Shown in pieces: positions 1-6,437 of a DNA stretch of 6,931 nucleotides (the stretch's first letter is position 1; every line of letters begins with the position of its first letter). The stretch is taken from assembly GCA_036274645.1 (NCBI GenBank), contig DASUFH010000332.1, positions 1-6,931 on the forward strand, written 5' to 3'. The notes under the pieces are model-generated. The model did no database searches and had not been told where the DNA came from. It worked only from the letters and a program-made list of their open reading frames with translations. The DNA is from DASUFH01 sp036274645 (lineage in GTDB: Bacteria; Acidobacteriota; Terriglobia; 20CM-2-55-15). Made by a program: the position numbers and the translations under genes.

Positions 1-1183
1 TCCCGCGGTGATCATGTCGTCATTGCTGACCTTCGTGATCTGGTCCGCGATCGGGCCGGAGCCGCGATTCAGCTATGCGCTGCTTGCCGCGGTGGCTGTT
101 CTGATCATTGCATGCCCGTGCGCGCTCGGCCTGGCCACACCGATGTCCATCATGGTCGGGGTCGGACGCGGAGCGTCCAGCGGCGTTCTCGTGAAAAATG
201 CGGAAGCCCTCGAAGTCATGGAGCGGGTGGATACCCTGCTGGTGGACAAGACCGGCACGCTCACGGAAGGAAAGCCCCGGGTCGCTACCGTGATGCCATT
301 GGACGACATCACCGGGGACGAACTGTTACGGCTGGCAGCCAGTGTTGAACGCGGCAGTGAGCATCCGCTGGCGACCGCCATTGTTCAGGCCGCAGAGGAA
401 CGCTCCCTTCGATTTGGAACGACATCGAACTTCGAGTCGAGGACGGGCCGTGGCGTGATCGCCACGGTTGATGGAAGAAGAGTGGCCCTGGGCAACGCGA
501 AGCTGATCGAGGAATTGGGAATCGCGTCTGCCTCAGCGCTTGAGCAGGCAGAGCAACTTCGCCGGGAGGGACAGACCGCAATGTTTGTCTCCGTCGACGG
601 CAGGATCTCGGGCCTGGTGGCGGTCGCCGACCCGATCAAGAGCTCAACCGCCGAAGCCATTGCCGCGCTGCACGCCGACGGCATGCGCATCATCATGGTT
701 ACGGGTGACAGCCAGACGACGGCCAAAGCCGTCGCTGCGAAGCTGAATCTCGATGATGTGCGCGCCGAGGTGCTGCCGGATCAGAAGAGCCAGGTGGTCC
801 AGGAACTCCAAAAGAGCGGAAAGATCGTCGCGATGGCGGGAGATGGAGTCAACGACGCTCCGGCGCTCGCGCAGGCTCATGTTGGTATTGCGATGGGTAG
901 CGGCACGGATGTCGCCATGGAAAGCGCCGGCATCACCCTCCTGCACGGCGATCTCCGTGGTATCCAGCGCGCCAGGGCGCTGAGCCGGGCAACGATGAAG
1001 AACATCCGCCAGAATCTGTGGCTCGCGTTTGTCTACAATGTGCTGGGAATTCCCATCGCGGCCGGACTGCTCTACCCGATCTTCGGGATCTTGCTTAGTC
1101 CCATGATTGCCAGCGCGGCAATGACCTTCAGTTCTGTATCGGTGATCAGCAATGCCCTCAGGCTGAGGCGCGCATCGCTTTAG
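1..1183 (+). CDS. copA: Copper-translocating P1B-type ATPase, C-terminal part (5' end outside window)
   Basis: This inner-membrane pump uses ATP to move Cu(I) from cytoplasm to periplasm. The reading frame is open from base 2, so the gene starts upstream and the N-terminal metal-binding domains and first membrane segments are not visible. Numbering from the GTG at base 8, the visible part holds: a membrane segment at about 1-16; the metal-site CPC motif in ACPCALGLATP (C36, C38); the phosphorylation motif DKTGT (D80); the nucleotide-binding SEHP motif (H119); TGD (232-234); the hinge motif GDGVNDAP (278-285); and two last membrane segments carrying Y343-N344 and M372 with S375-S376. CPC plus YN plus MxxSS is the signature of the Cu(I) subgroup (P1B-1), so silver may also be a substrate but zinc or cadmium is unlikely. 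The frame ends in TAG at 1181-1183. Copper genes follow after an intervening toxin-antitoxin pair, which supports the role. CopA-family pumps are about twice as long as the part seen here. Confidence 0.95.
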   Translation, partial: PAVIMSSLLTFVIWSAIGPEPRFSYALLAAVAVLIIACPCALGLATPMSIMVGVGRGASSGVLVKNAEALEVMERVDTLLVDKTGTLTEGKPRVATVMPLDDITGDELLRLAASVERGSEHPLATAIVQAAEERSLRFGTTSNFESRTGRGVIATVDGRRVALGNAKLIEELGIASASALEQAEQLRREGQTAMFVSVDGRISGLVAVADPIKSSTAEAIAALHADGMRIIMVTGDSQTTAKAVAAKLNLDDVRAEVLPDQKSQVVQELQKSGKIVAMAGDGVNDAPALAQAHVGIAMGSGTDVAMESAGITLLHGDLRGIQRARALSRATMKNIRQNLWLAFVYNVLGIPIAAGLLYPIFGILLSPMIASAAMTFSSVSVISNALRLRRASL

Positions 1184-1235
1184 CAGCAGGACAAGGACCC
1201 TCGCGCGGCGTCACTGCGAATCTGGAGGAGACTCG

Positions 1236-1328
1236 ATGGAACAACGATTGACAGCGGCTTTCGTACCATCTATGGGATCACAATTTCCATTCCCATTCCC
1301 GCCAGAGCCGCAAAGTGTTTCGCGTTGA
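1236..1328 (+). pseudogene. Possible truncated gene start: strong RBS and ATG but only 30 codons
   Basis: A textbook ribosome binding site, GGAGGAG at 1224-1230, lies 5 bases before an ATG at 1236, only 53 bases after the copA stop and on the same strand. The frame opens MEQRLTAAFVPSM and stops after 30 codons at 1326-1328. From about 1270 onward it runs antisense through the 3' end of the convergent PIN-toxin gene, so its Phe/Pro-rich tail is probably not real coding sequence. The simplest reading is that a gene once following copA was cut off when the toxin-antitoxin segment arrived, with a junction near 1260-1272. A true 30-residue peptide, or chance, cannot be excluded. I do not recognise the 12 or so residues of possible original protein. 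Confidence 0.3.
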
Positions 1329-1704
1329 ACGTCAGTAGCGCGTCCACACGCGCCTTCCGAGCGCAGATGGAAATGACGGCGTCGTAGGCGCGGCCTCCCG
1401 AGATGTTGTTCGCAGGCGCGGTACGGAGGAGTTCACCATAGTCGGACTGAGCGAGGACCACCATTTTCGCGCCGTTCATGAAGTTCTGTTCGATGAGCGC
1501 CAGCGCATCGGACGCCGCAACGCGATACGGCGGCGGCAACCGGGTCAGGACCGCATACATTTCAATGAGGGCAGGCCCGGCAACAACCATGCGGTACTTG
1601 TAACCCAACCGTGTTTCAATCTGATCGCGGGCCCGATCATGATGTTCGTGCCACGAACAGACTGCGGCGATCATGCAGCTGGTGTCCGGCAGGAACGCGG
1701 GCAA
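1270..1704 (-). CDS. vapC: VapC-type PIN-domain ribonuclease toxin
   Basis: This 144-residue protein has the size and layout of a VapC toxin, a Mg2+-dependent ribonuclease that blocks translation by cutting RNA, commonly tRNA or rRNA. The acidic residues of the PIN active site are in the expected places: D7 in PDTSC near the N-terminus, E48 in ALIEMYAVLTRLP, and D108 in AYDAVISICARKARVDALLTFN. The fourth site is N127 in LLTFNAKHF, a common variant of the usual Asp/Asn position. The start is TTG at 1704-1702, chosen because translation from it begins just before the PDTSC strand and it lies two bases after the antitoxin stop codon. There is no ATG in frame before the first Asp, and the ribosome binding site is weak, so expression probably depends on coupling to the upstream antitoxin gene. 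It runs opposite to its copper-gene neighbours. The RNA target cannot be read from the sequence. Confidence 0.88.
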   Translation of the reverse strand: MPAFLPDTSCMIAAVCSWHEHHDRARDQIETRLGYKYRMVVAGPALIEMYAVLTRLPPPYRVAASDALALIEQNFMNGAKMVVLAQSDYGELLRTAPANNISGGRAYDAVISICARKARVDALLTFNAKHFAALAGMGMEIVIP

Positions 1705-1706
1705 GT

Positions 1707-1964
1707 CTAACGCCCCCAGCGCCGCCGGACTTTTCTGCGCGTATCCTCGACGACCTCTGAAGTCATCTCAGGAATCGCTTCATCCGGGACCGCGACCAGA
1801 AGCCGGCCGCGCCGCTTTATGGCGACCTTGAGCGGCGTCGGCTCGATTTCGATCCGTCCTTCAGCTACACGAATATCCAGGGCCATCCCCTCCTTGATGC
1901 CGGCCTGCCGCCGGATTTCGATCGGAATGACAAGCCGGCCGGCAGAATCAATGGTAGTATTCAT
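1707..1964 (-). CDS. vapB: AbrB/MazE-fold antitoxin of the VapBC pair
   Basis: This 85-residue protein starts with MNTTIDSAGRLVIPIEIRR, the typical swapped-hairpin DNA-binding domain of AbrB/SpoVT/MazE-type antitoxins (residues 1-45, with the IDSAGRLVIP and the EGMALDIRVAEGRIEIEP strands). The Arg-rich C-terminal part (about 50-85, ending RRKVRRRWGR) fits the toxin-wrapping arm, which in this family inserts basic residues into the PIN active site. It directly precedes the toxin gene, as usual for vapBC. I chose the ATG at 1964-1962 because the DNA-binding domain begins there. The frame is open upstream to 2204, but those 80 extra codons show no recognisable domain. No Shine-Dalgarno sequence precedes the ATG. 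Instead a TATATT hexamer ends 7 bases before it, so the message may be leaderless. An inverted repeat over the start codon suggests autorepression. Confidence 0.85.
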   Translation of the reverse strand: MNTTIDSAGRLVIPIEIRRQAGIKEGMALDIRVAEGRIEIEPTPLKVAIKRRGRLLVAVPDEAIPEMTSEVVEDTRRKVRRRWGR

Positions 1965-1981
1965 GCCATCGAATATACCAT
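1951..1981 (-). promoter_or_regulatory. Inverted repeat and -10-like hexamer over the vapB start codon
   Basis: On the + strand the arms are ATGGTAGTATTC (1951-1962) and GAATATACCAT (1971-1981), separated by 8 bases. They are reverse complements apart from a single extra base in the left arm. On the coding (-) strand the right arm contains TATATT (1977-1972), 7 bases before the A of the antitoxin ATG (1964), the spacing expected for a leaderless transcript starting at the start codon. VapB-type antitoxins and VapBC complexes are known to bind inverted repeats in their own promoters, so this is a good candidate autoregulatory operator. I saw no clear -35 element. A hairpin in a longer transcript that hides the start codon is the alternative reading. 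Confidence 0.5.
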
Positions 1982-2365
1982 AGCGCGCGAAAGCCCCTGC
2001 GAATCCTTGCCAAACCTCCGGATGAACGAGAGACCGCGCCAAACTGGGCGTGATGGATGCCGTAATCGCCCCTCTTGCGCAGGAATGGAACGAATACAGT
2101 GTCCTGTTAGCAATCGCCTTCAGCCCAGACCAGTCATTCATCGTTACCGGCAGCGCCATGACACCGGCCGGAGAACTGCGCCTTATGGAGCCGGATGAGC
2201 GCATGAAGAGTAAGGTAGGGAAATTCAGGAAGTCCGGGAAAACGCCGGCGCAACTATTCGGTCAGAAGTCGCGACAAACGCGGAGAACCGTTGTCGCATT
2301 CTCACGGTGGATGTCCGTGTCTGGTTGTGTCCGCCCTGGAAGGAGTGCTAGTCTCCATCGAGGAG
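1965..2365. other. 401-base region without a convincing gene
   Basis: Apart from the repeat over the vapB start and an inverted repeat at 2271-2297, I see no well-supported gene here. On the - strand the frame continuous with vapB stays open to 2204 but encodes nothing recognisable and has no clear start signal. On the + strand a frame open from 2026 (GTG-ATG at 2050-2055) encodes a short stretch, SVLLAIAFSPDQSFIVTGSA (2098-2157), that resembles one WD40 blade. It lacks a ribosome binding site and loses any resemblance after about 2200. The region must hold the promoter(s) for the copper genes that begin at 2366, but I could not pick a -35/-10 pair with confidence. Confidence 0.5.
2271..2297. 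repeat. Inverted repeat upstream of the copper gene group, candidate operator
   Basis: The arms GCGACAA (2271-2277) and TTGTCGC (2291-2297) are perfect reverse complements separated by 13 bases. The centres of the arms are 20 bases apart, about two turns of the helix, which suits a dimeric regulator. The repeat lies 68 bases before the first gene of the copper group, in the stretch where its promoter must be. It does not match the CueR or CsoR operators as I know them. Seven-base arms can also arise by chance or form a hairpin in the leader RNA. Confidence 0.35.
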
Positions 2366-2752
2366 ATGAAGGTTCTCGTTACCATCCTGGCAATTGTGGT
2401 TGTGGCGCACTGTCAGTGCCTGGCTTCGTGTTCCGCACGGGACCTCGGCATGACCATGTCCCACCATGCCTCGCACCGCGGGGGAACGCCGCCCTGTCAC
2501 GATGGCGGGAACGGCCCCGCTCAGGGCTCTTCGGATCATACGCCGCGCCACAATGGGACCGCATGCGGTCCTGGAGCGGTGATTGAGGCTAAAACAGGCG
2601 CCGTCGCGGATAGGGCTTTCGCCGTCCATGCGGCCGATGTGGATATTCCGGTCTTTGCAGCCCTTCACTCCCCTGCCCGTCTCGTTCGGGACTTTAGTTC
2701 CCCAGAGAGCCGCGCCTTCACCTCCAGGCTTCATTTCAGACTGCGGATCTGA
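2366..2752 (+). CDS. Small secreted Cys/His-rich protein, probable periplasmic metal-binding protein
   Basis: This 128-residue protein begins MKVLVTILAIVVVAHCQCLA, a typical signal peptide, and continues with clustered Cys and His: C16, C18 and C22 around the end of the hydrophobic segment, H33, H34 and H37, C44-H45 in PPCH, H58, H62 and C67. The second half (about 70-128) has no Cys and ends in LHFRLRI. From memory, short proteins with a Cys-rich signal-peptide end, a PPCH motif and a terminal LRI occur next to copper genes in Acidobacteriota, but I do not know a named family or a tested function. Cu binding is an inference from the residues and the neighbours. ATG 2366 is chosen because the signal peptide starts there. 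Its AGGAG (2361-2365) touches the ATG, which is unusually close, so GTG 2345 or TTG 2291 are alternatives. The latter would add a SHSHGGCPC segment. The next gene starts 82 bases downstream. Confidence 0.65.
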   Translation: MKVLVTILAIVVVAHCQCLASCSARDLGMTMSHHASHRGGTPPCHDGGNGPAQGSSDHTPRHNGTACGPGAVIEAKTGAVADRAFAVHAADVDIPVFAALHSPARLVRDFSSPESRAFTSRLHFRLRI

Positions 2753-2834
2753 TCCTTCCTTCCCTGCCTGCGCCCGATCCGTTTCGGCGCGGCGCGTTCA
2801 CTCGATCCAACCCCATCATGGAAGGAGTTCGTTC

Positions 2835-4514
2835 ATGAGTAACCGGAGAAGTTTCCTTTCCAGGCTGGCATCCGCCGGCGCAGGCCTGATGGCGCTGCCT
2901 CGCGCCGCCCGCGCGCAGGAACACCTCGTTGAGGAGCGACCGCCGCAAAATGCCGGCCAGACGGTCGCGCTGCACCCACGCGCCGTCTTTGAGACACCGG
3001 ATATTGGAAAGCTGCCCTATGAGGTTGTCGACGGCGTGAAAGAGTTCCGCCTGACCGCCGAAGTGGTGCGGACGCAGTTTGTGCCGGGGCGGACCGTGGA
3101 CGCCTGGGGTTACAACGGCAGCGTGCCGGGACCAACCATCGAGGTCGAGGAAGGTGACAGGGTCCGGGTGATTTTCAGGAACAACCTCCCCGAAATGACC
3201 GCCATTCACTGGCACGGTCTCGAAATTCCGATGGAAATGGACGGCGTTCCCGGCCTGGGACAGGATCCTGTGAAACCGGGCGAAACATTCAACTACGAAT
3301 TCACCGTGCATCAGAATGGGACCTTCTTCTACCACTCTCACTTTGCGATGCAGGAAATGATGGGACTCGTCGGATTCTTCATCATCCATCCGGCGGTTGA
3401 TCACGCCCCCCCGGTCGACCGGGACTTTGGTTTGATTCTTCAGGAGTGGGCGCTGCTCCCGAACAATACCGTCCCCAACACGCTTTCGATGGAATTCAAC
3501 TGGCTGACGCTGAACGGAAAGTCCGGCCCCGCCACGACGCCAATGCTCGTGAAGCAGAACGAACGTGTCCGGATCCGGTTCGTCAACCTGGGCATGGATC
3601 ACCATCCGATGCATCTGCACGGTCATCAGTTCAGCGTTACAGGAACCGAAGGCGGCCGTGTTCCGCAGTCGGCGTGGTATCCGGGAAACACGGTGCTGGT
3701 CGGCGTGGCCCAGGCGCGCGATGTTGAATTCGAGGCCAAATATCTCGGCGACTGGATGCTCCACTGTCACCTTCCCCATCACATGATGAATCAGATGATC
3801 TCCATGGTCGGGCCCATGGCGCATGGAGGGGCCGGCGTCCCCACAGGTCTGGGAATGGAAGAAGGCATGGGCGTCGTCCGGCGGGGCAACGCGTTGTCTG
3901 AAGATCTCGGACCTTCGCTGGGAAGGGGTCTCGGGACCGCTGCGGATCGCGAGCGCCCGGTGTCCGCGGCGGTCGGCGCAGAGATGCAACACATGACGGC
4001 GCACGACGCCGCGTCAGTTCCGGGCTTTCCACAGGACATGTGGATGCCCATGGATGAGGCTGTCGAAGACAAACCCGAATTGCAGGGCCTGCGCAAGGGC
4101 TGGACCGGCGCCATGATGGGCATGATGACGCTTGTCCGCATCCTGCCGCCGGAACGGTTCGACGCGATCATGGCGAGCAAGCGTGTCCCTCCACCTGCGG
4201 AGGCCTACAAAGTCTCCTTCCGAACCGATCCGAGTCCTCCCGTGGGTTCCGAAAGCGCCACGATTCATGTTTCCGTCACCGATCCGTCGGGAGTCACGAT
4301 ACGTGACGCGACGGTGAGGCTCACCCTGGTCATGCCGGCCATGCCTGCCATGGGGATGGCGGAAATGCGCGATTCCACGCTGCTGCAGTGGAATGGAACG
4401 GACTATTCCGGGACGATGAAGATCCTGATGTCCGGAGGTTGGAATGTCATGGTGGACGTTGAACGCGCCGGGCAACCCCACGCGACGTACCGTCTGCGGC
4501 TGGAGGCGAAATGA
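2835..4514 (+). CDS. Tat-exported two-domain multicopper oxidase with Met-rich region and C-terminal YtkA-like domain
   Basis: This 559-residue protein probably oxidises Cu(I) in the periplasm with O2 as acceptor. It has a twin-arginine signal (RRSFLSR at 4-10, likely cut after ARA at 27), fitting export of a folded copper enzyme. Cupredoxin domain 1 (about 65-190) has HWHG (H125, H127) and HSH (H167, H169). Domain 2 (about 195-325) has HPMHLH (H257, H260, H262) and HCHLPHHMMNQM (H310, C311, H312, H316, M321). Together these are the full ligand set for the trinuclear centre and one type 1 copper with axial Met. It is shorter than three-domain CueO/CopA oxidases. Residues 324-450 are Met-rich (MWMPMD, MMGMM). 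Residues 457-559 resemble a YtkA/FixH-like beta domain, with the MPAMPAMGMAEM strand, YSGTM and a GGWNVMVDV end. ATG 2835 follows AAGGAG by 7 bases and starts the signal. The frame is open further upstream to 2583, which overlaps the preceding gene and is not used. Its stop overlaps the next start (ATGA). Confidence 0.9.
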   Translation: MSNRRSFLSRLASAGAGLMALPRAARAQEHLVEERPPQNAGQTVALHPRAVFETPDIGKLPYEVVDGVKEFRLTAEVVRTQFVPGRTVDAWGYNGSVPGPTIEVEEGDRVRVIFRNNLPEMTAIHWHGLEIPMEMDGVPGLGQDPVKPGETFNYEFTVHQNGTFFYHSHFAMQEMMGLVGFFIIHPAVDHAPPVDRDFGLILQEWALLPNNTVPNTLSMEFNWLTLNGKSGPATTPMLVKQNERVRIRFVNLGMDHHPMHLHGHQFSVTGTEGGRVPQSAWYPGNTVLVGVAQARDVEFEAKYLGDWMLHCHLPHHMMNQMISMVGPMAHGGAGVPTGLGMEEGMGVVRRGNALSEDLGPSLGRGLGTAADRERPVSAAVGAEMQHMTAHDAASVPGFPQDMWMPMDEAVEDKPELQGLRKGWTGAMMGMMTLVRILPPERFDAIMASKRVPPPAEAYKVSFRTDPSPPVGSESATIHVSVTDPSGVTIRDATVRLTLVMPAMPAMGMAEMRDSTLLQWNGTDYSGTMKILMSGGWNVMVDVERAGQPHATYRLRLEAK

Positions 4515-5818
4515 TGAGGCTCAATATGATCAGAGCTGTCTGCGCCCTACTGGGAATCGGAACCGTCGCTGTGGCGGTCGCCGCGCCCCAGGTCTCCCAG
4601 GGAACGTTGCGCCTTGCCGATCTGGAAGCGGTCGCGCTGGAACGAAACCCCACGCTGGCGCAAGCCGAGGCAAACGTCAGCGCGGCCCGGGGCAAGGCGC
4701 GGCAGGCCGGCCTCTATCCCAATCCCACCGTCGGCGCAACTGCCGACGAGGTTTCCAACGCGCCGACCGTTCGCGGGGGAAAGTGGGGATTCTTTCTTCA
4801 GCAGCAGATCGTGCTTGGCGGAAAGCTCAGCAAGAGTGAGCTGGTTCTCTTTCAGGATGCCACTCGCGCGGAGGCCGAAGCGCAGGCGCAACGTTTGCGC
4901 GTGTTGACGTCGGTCCGGCAGCTCTTCTATCGGGCGCTTGCAGCCGGGCAGACGGTAGCCATCCGGACGCAAATGATCGACCTGCTCCAGCAGGCTGTCG
5001 TCACGTCACGGCAGCTCCAGAACGTCGGGCAGGCCGACCAGCCGGACATCCTGGAGATCGAAGTCGAACAGGAGCGGGCGGGCCTGGCGCTGACCGAAGC
5101 CCGGAATGCCGAGACTCAGGTTTGGAAGCAACTGGCCGCCGTTACCGGAAACCTCGATCTGCAACCAGTCCCTCTCGACGGAAACATCGATCAGTTACCG
5201 GAGATCGACAGCGCGGTCGCGCTCGAAGCCATTCTCCGCGACAGCCCGGAAATCATGCTGGCCCAGGCGGGCGTTTCCCGTGCGGAGGCTGCGCTGCGGC
5301 TCGCCCGGGCCGAAAAAATTCCCGACCTCGACGTCCGTGGAGGCCTGATTTATAACCGGGAGCTCGTCGAACCGTCCGGTATCCCGACAGGACTCCAGGG
5401 TTTCTTCGATGTCGGGATCCAGATTCCCCTTTTCAACCGGAATCAGGGCGGCGTTGCGGCAGCCGAGGCGGAACTGGTCTCGGCGCGCCGCGAGGTGGAT
5501 CGGATCAATCTGTCGCTGCGTGCGCGATTTGCCGCGGCCTACAAAGACTTCATCGACAGCCGCGACGCGGTGGAACGGTACCGGACATCCATGCTGCCAC
5601 GCGCTCAGCGAGCCTACGAACTCTACCTTGCCAGCTTTCGGCAGATGGCCGCCGCCTACCCTCAGGTCCTGATTGCCCGGCGCACGCTCTTTCAGTTGCA
5701 GGACGAATACAGCGAACGCCTCGCGAAGGCCTGGAGCAAGGCTGTCGAAATTCAAGGATTGCTGCTGTCGGGCGGACTGGACATGCCCGGCAAAGCGGAC
5801 TCCGTGGGGCGACAGTGA
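4511..5818 (+). CDS. TolC-family outer membrane efflux protein, CusC/CzcC type
   Basis: This 435-residue protein is an outer membrane factor, expected to form a trimeric barrel plus periplasmic tunnel through which metal leaves the cell. An N-terminal signal peptide (about 1-25, ending AVAVAA) is followed by the two tandem repeats of the outer-membrane efflux family. The first begins LRLADLEAVALERNPTLAQA (33-52) and includes AGLYPNPTV (66-74) and QQQIVLGGKL (97-106). The second begins at about 236 (ALEAILRDSPEIMLAQAGVS), with IPDLDVRGGLIYN (270-282) and a VGIQIPLFNRNQG strand (301-313). Long Ala/Glu/Arg-rich helices fill the rest. Unlike CusC it has no clear lipobox. A GGAGG at 4502-4506 serves either ATG 4511 or ATG 4514. 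The first overlaps the oxidase stop codon, so translation is likely coupled. No RND pump or adaptor gene lies in the window, so its partners must be encoded elsewhere. Copper as substrate is inferred from context. Confidence 0.9.
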   Translation: MMRLNMIRAVCALLGIGTVAVAVAAPQVSQGTLRLADLEAVALERNPTLAQAEANVSAARGKARQAGLYPNPTVGATADEVSNAPTVRGGKWGFFLQQQIVLGGKLSKSELVLFQDATRAEAEAQAQRLRVLTSVRQLFYRALAAGQTVAIRTQMIDLLQQAVVTSRQLQNVGQADQPDILEIEVEQERAGLALTEARNAETQVWKQLAAVTGNLDLQPVPLDGNIDQLPEIDSAVALEAILRDSPEIMLAQAGVSRAEAALRLARAEKIPDLDVRGGLIYNRELVEPSGIPTGLQGFFDVGIQIPLFNRNQGGVAAAEAELVSARREVDRINLSLRARFAAAYKDFIDSRDAVERYRTSMLPRAQRAYELYLASFRQMAAAYPQVLIARRTLFQLQDEYSERLAKAWSKAVEIQGLLLSGGLDMPGKADSVGRQ

Positions 5819-6423
5819 AACGACGCATAAAGATCCTCCTGATTCTCGCGATCGTCCTCGTTGCCGCCGCTCTGGCGGTTGCAGCCGTTGGTCATCGCGG
5901 CTTCAGTTCCCGAGAGGACCCGACATTCGTCGAAGCGTTCATCGCGCGCCGTGTTCGGCAAATGGGCGTCCCTCCAGACGCCCGGGAACGGCCGAATCCC
6001 GTGCAGCCCGGCGCCGACGCGATCGCGGACGCCATGACCCATTTCGCCGACCATTGCGCCATCTGCCACGGAAACGATGGCCGCGGCCGCACGGCCATAG
6101 GCCAGGGTCTCTACCCGAAACCTCCGGACATGACACAGCCGGAAACCCAGAATCTGTCCGATGGGGAGCTGTACTACATCATCGAGAACGGCGTCCGGCT
6201 GACCGGCATGCCGGCATTCGGCAATGGAGGTTATGAGGACGAGGACACCTGGAAGCTGGTTGGGTTCATCCGGCGTCTTCCGGATCTAACCGATGAGGAG
6301 TTGATGAGGATGAAGGACATGAATCCCAGAACTCCGGCGGAGTTGAAGAGAGAAGAAGAACTTCAGAGATTCCTCAGGGGAGAAACAGACAACGTCCCTG
6401 CCGGGGACAGTCATCGACACTAA
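5815..6423 (+). CDS. Membrane-anchored class I c-type cytochrome
   Basis: This 202-residue electron carrier has one N-terminal membrane segment (about 6-26) after a KRR stretch, so the rest should lie in the periplasm, held at the inner membrane. The haem c site is CAICH (C81, C84, H85), followed by GNDGRG. The likely axial methionine is M132 in RLTGMPAFG, the classic end of a class I cytochrome c. A helix with DTWKLVGFIRRLPDLTDEE (144-162) completes the fold. The tail (163-202) is highly charged and ends SHRH. The GTG at 5815 overlaps the TolC stop codon (GTGA) with GGGG just before it, so translation is probably coupled. It could pass electrons between the oxidase or copper and the respiratory chain, but nothing in the sequence names its partner. 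Haem attachment would need a cytochrome c maturation system encoded elsewhere. Confidence 0.9.
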   Translation: MKRRIKILLILAIVLVAAALAVAAVGHRGFSSREDPTFVEAFIARRVRQMGVPPDARERPNPVQPGADAIADAMTHFADHCAICHGNDGRGRTAIGQGLYPKPPDMTQPETQNLSDGELYYIIENGVRLTGMPAFGNGGYEDEDTWKLVGFIRRLPDLTDEELMRMKDMNPRTPAELKREEELQRFLRGETDNVPAGDSHRH

Positions 6424-6437
6424 AAAAGGAGAATGCC

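Noticed and set aside
1965..2204. 80-codon N-terminal extension of the antitoxin on the - strand
   Set aside because: No recognisable domain and no start signal, and the AbrB/MazE fold begins exactly at ATG 1964.
2348..2734. Antisense frame of 128 codons opposite the Cys/His-rich gene
   Set aside because: No signal peptide, domain or RBS, and the sense frame has a clear signal peptide and clustered Cys/His.
2583..2834. In-frame upstream extension of the multicopper oxidase to 2583
   Set aside because: It overlaps the Cys/His-rich gene and would bury the twin-arginine signal 84 residues inside the protein. ATG 2835 has a well-spaced AAGGAG.
2753..2834. Separate promoter or terminator in the 82-base gap before the oxidase
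   Set aside because: No -35/-10 pair or hairpin stands out. The gap is short enough for co-transcription with the preceding gene.
2736..4004. Long antisense frame (422 codons, - strand) across the oxidase gene
   Set aside because: It mirrors the codon pattern of the oxidase in GC-rich DNA. Its translation has no domain, and the sense strand has a full set of oxidase motifs.
5195..5755. 186-codon antisense frame inside the TolC-type gene
   Set aside because: The sense strand shows both outer-membrane efflux repeats. The antisense translation is unrecognisable.
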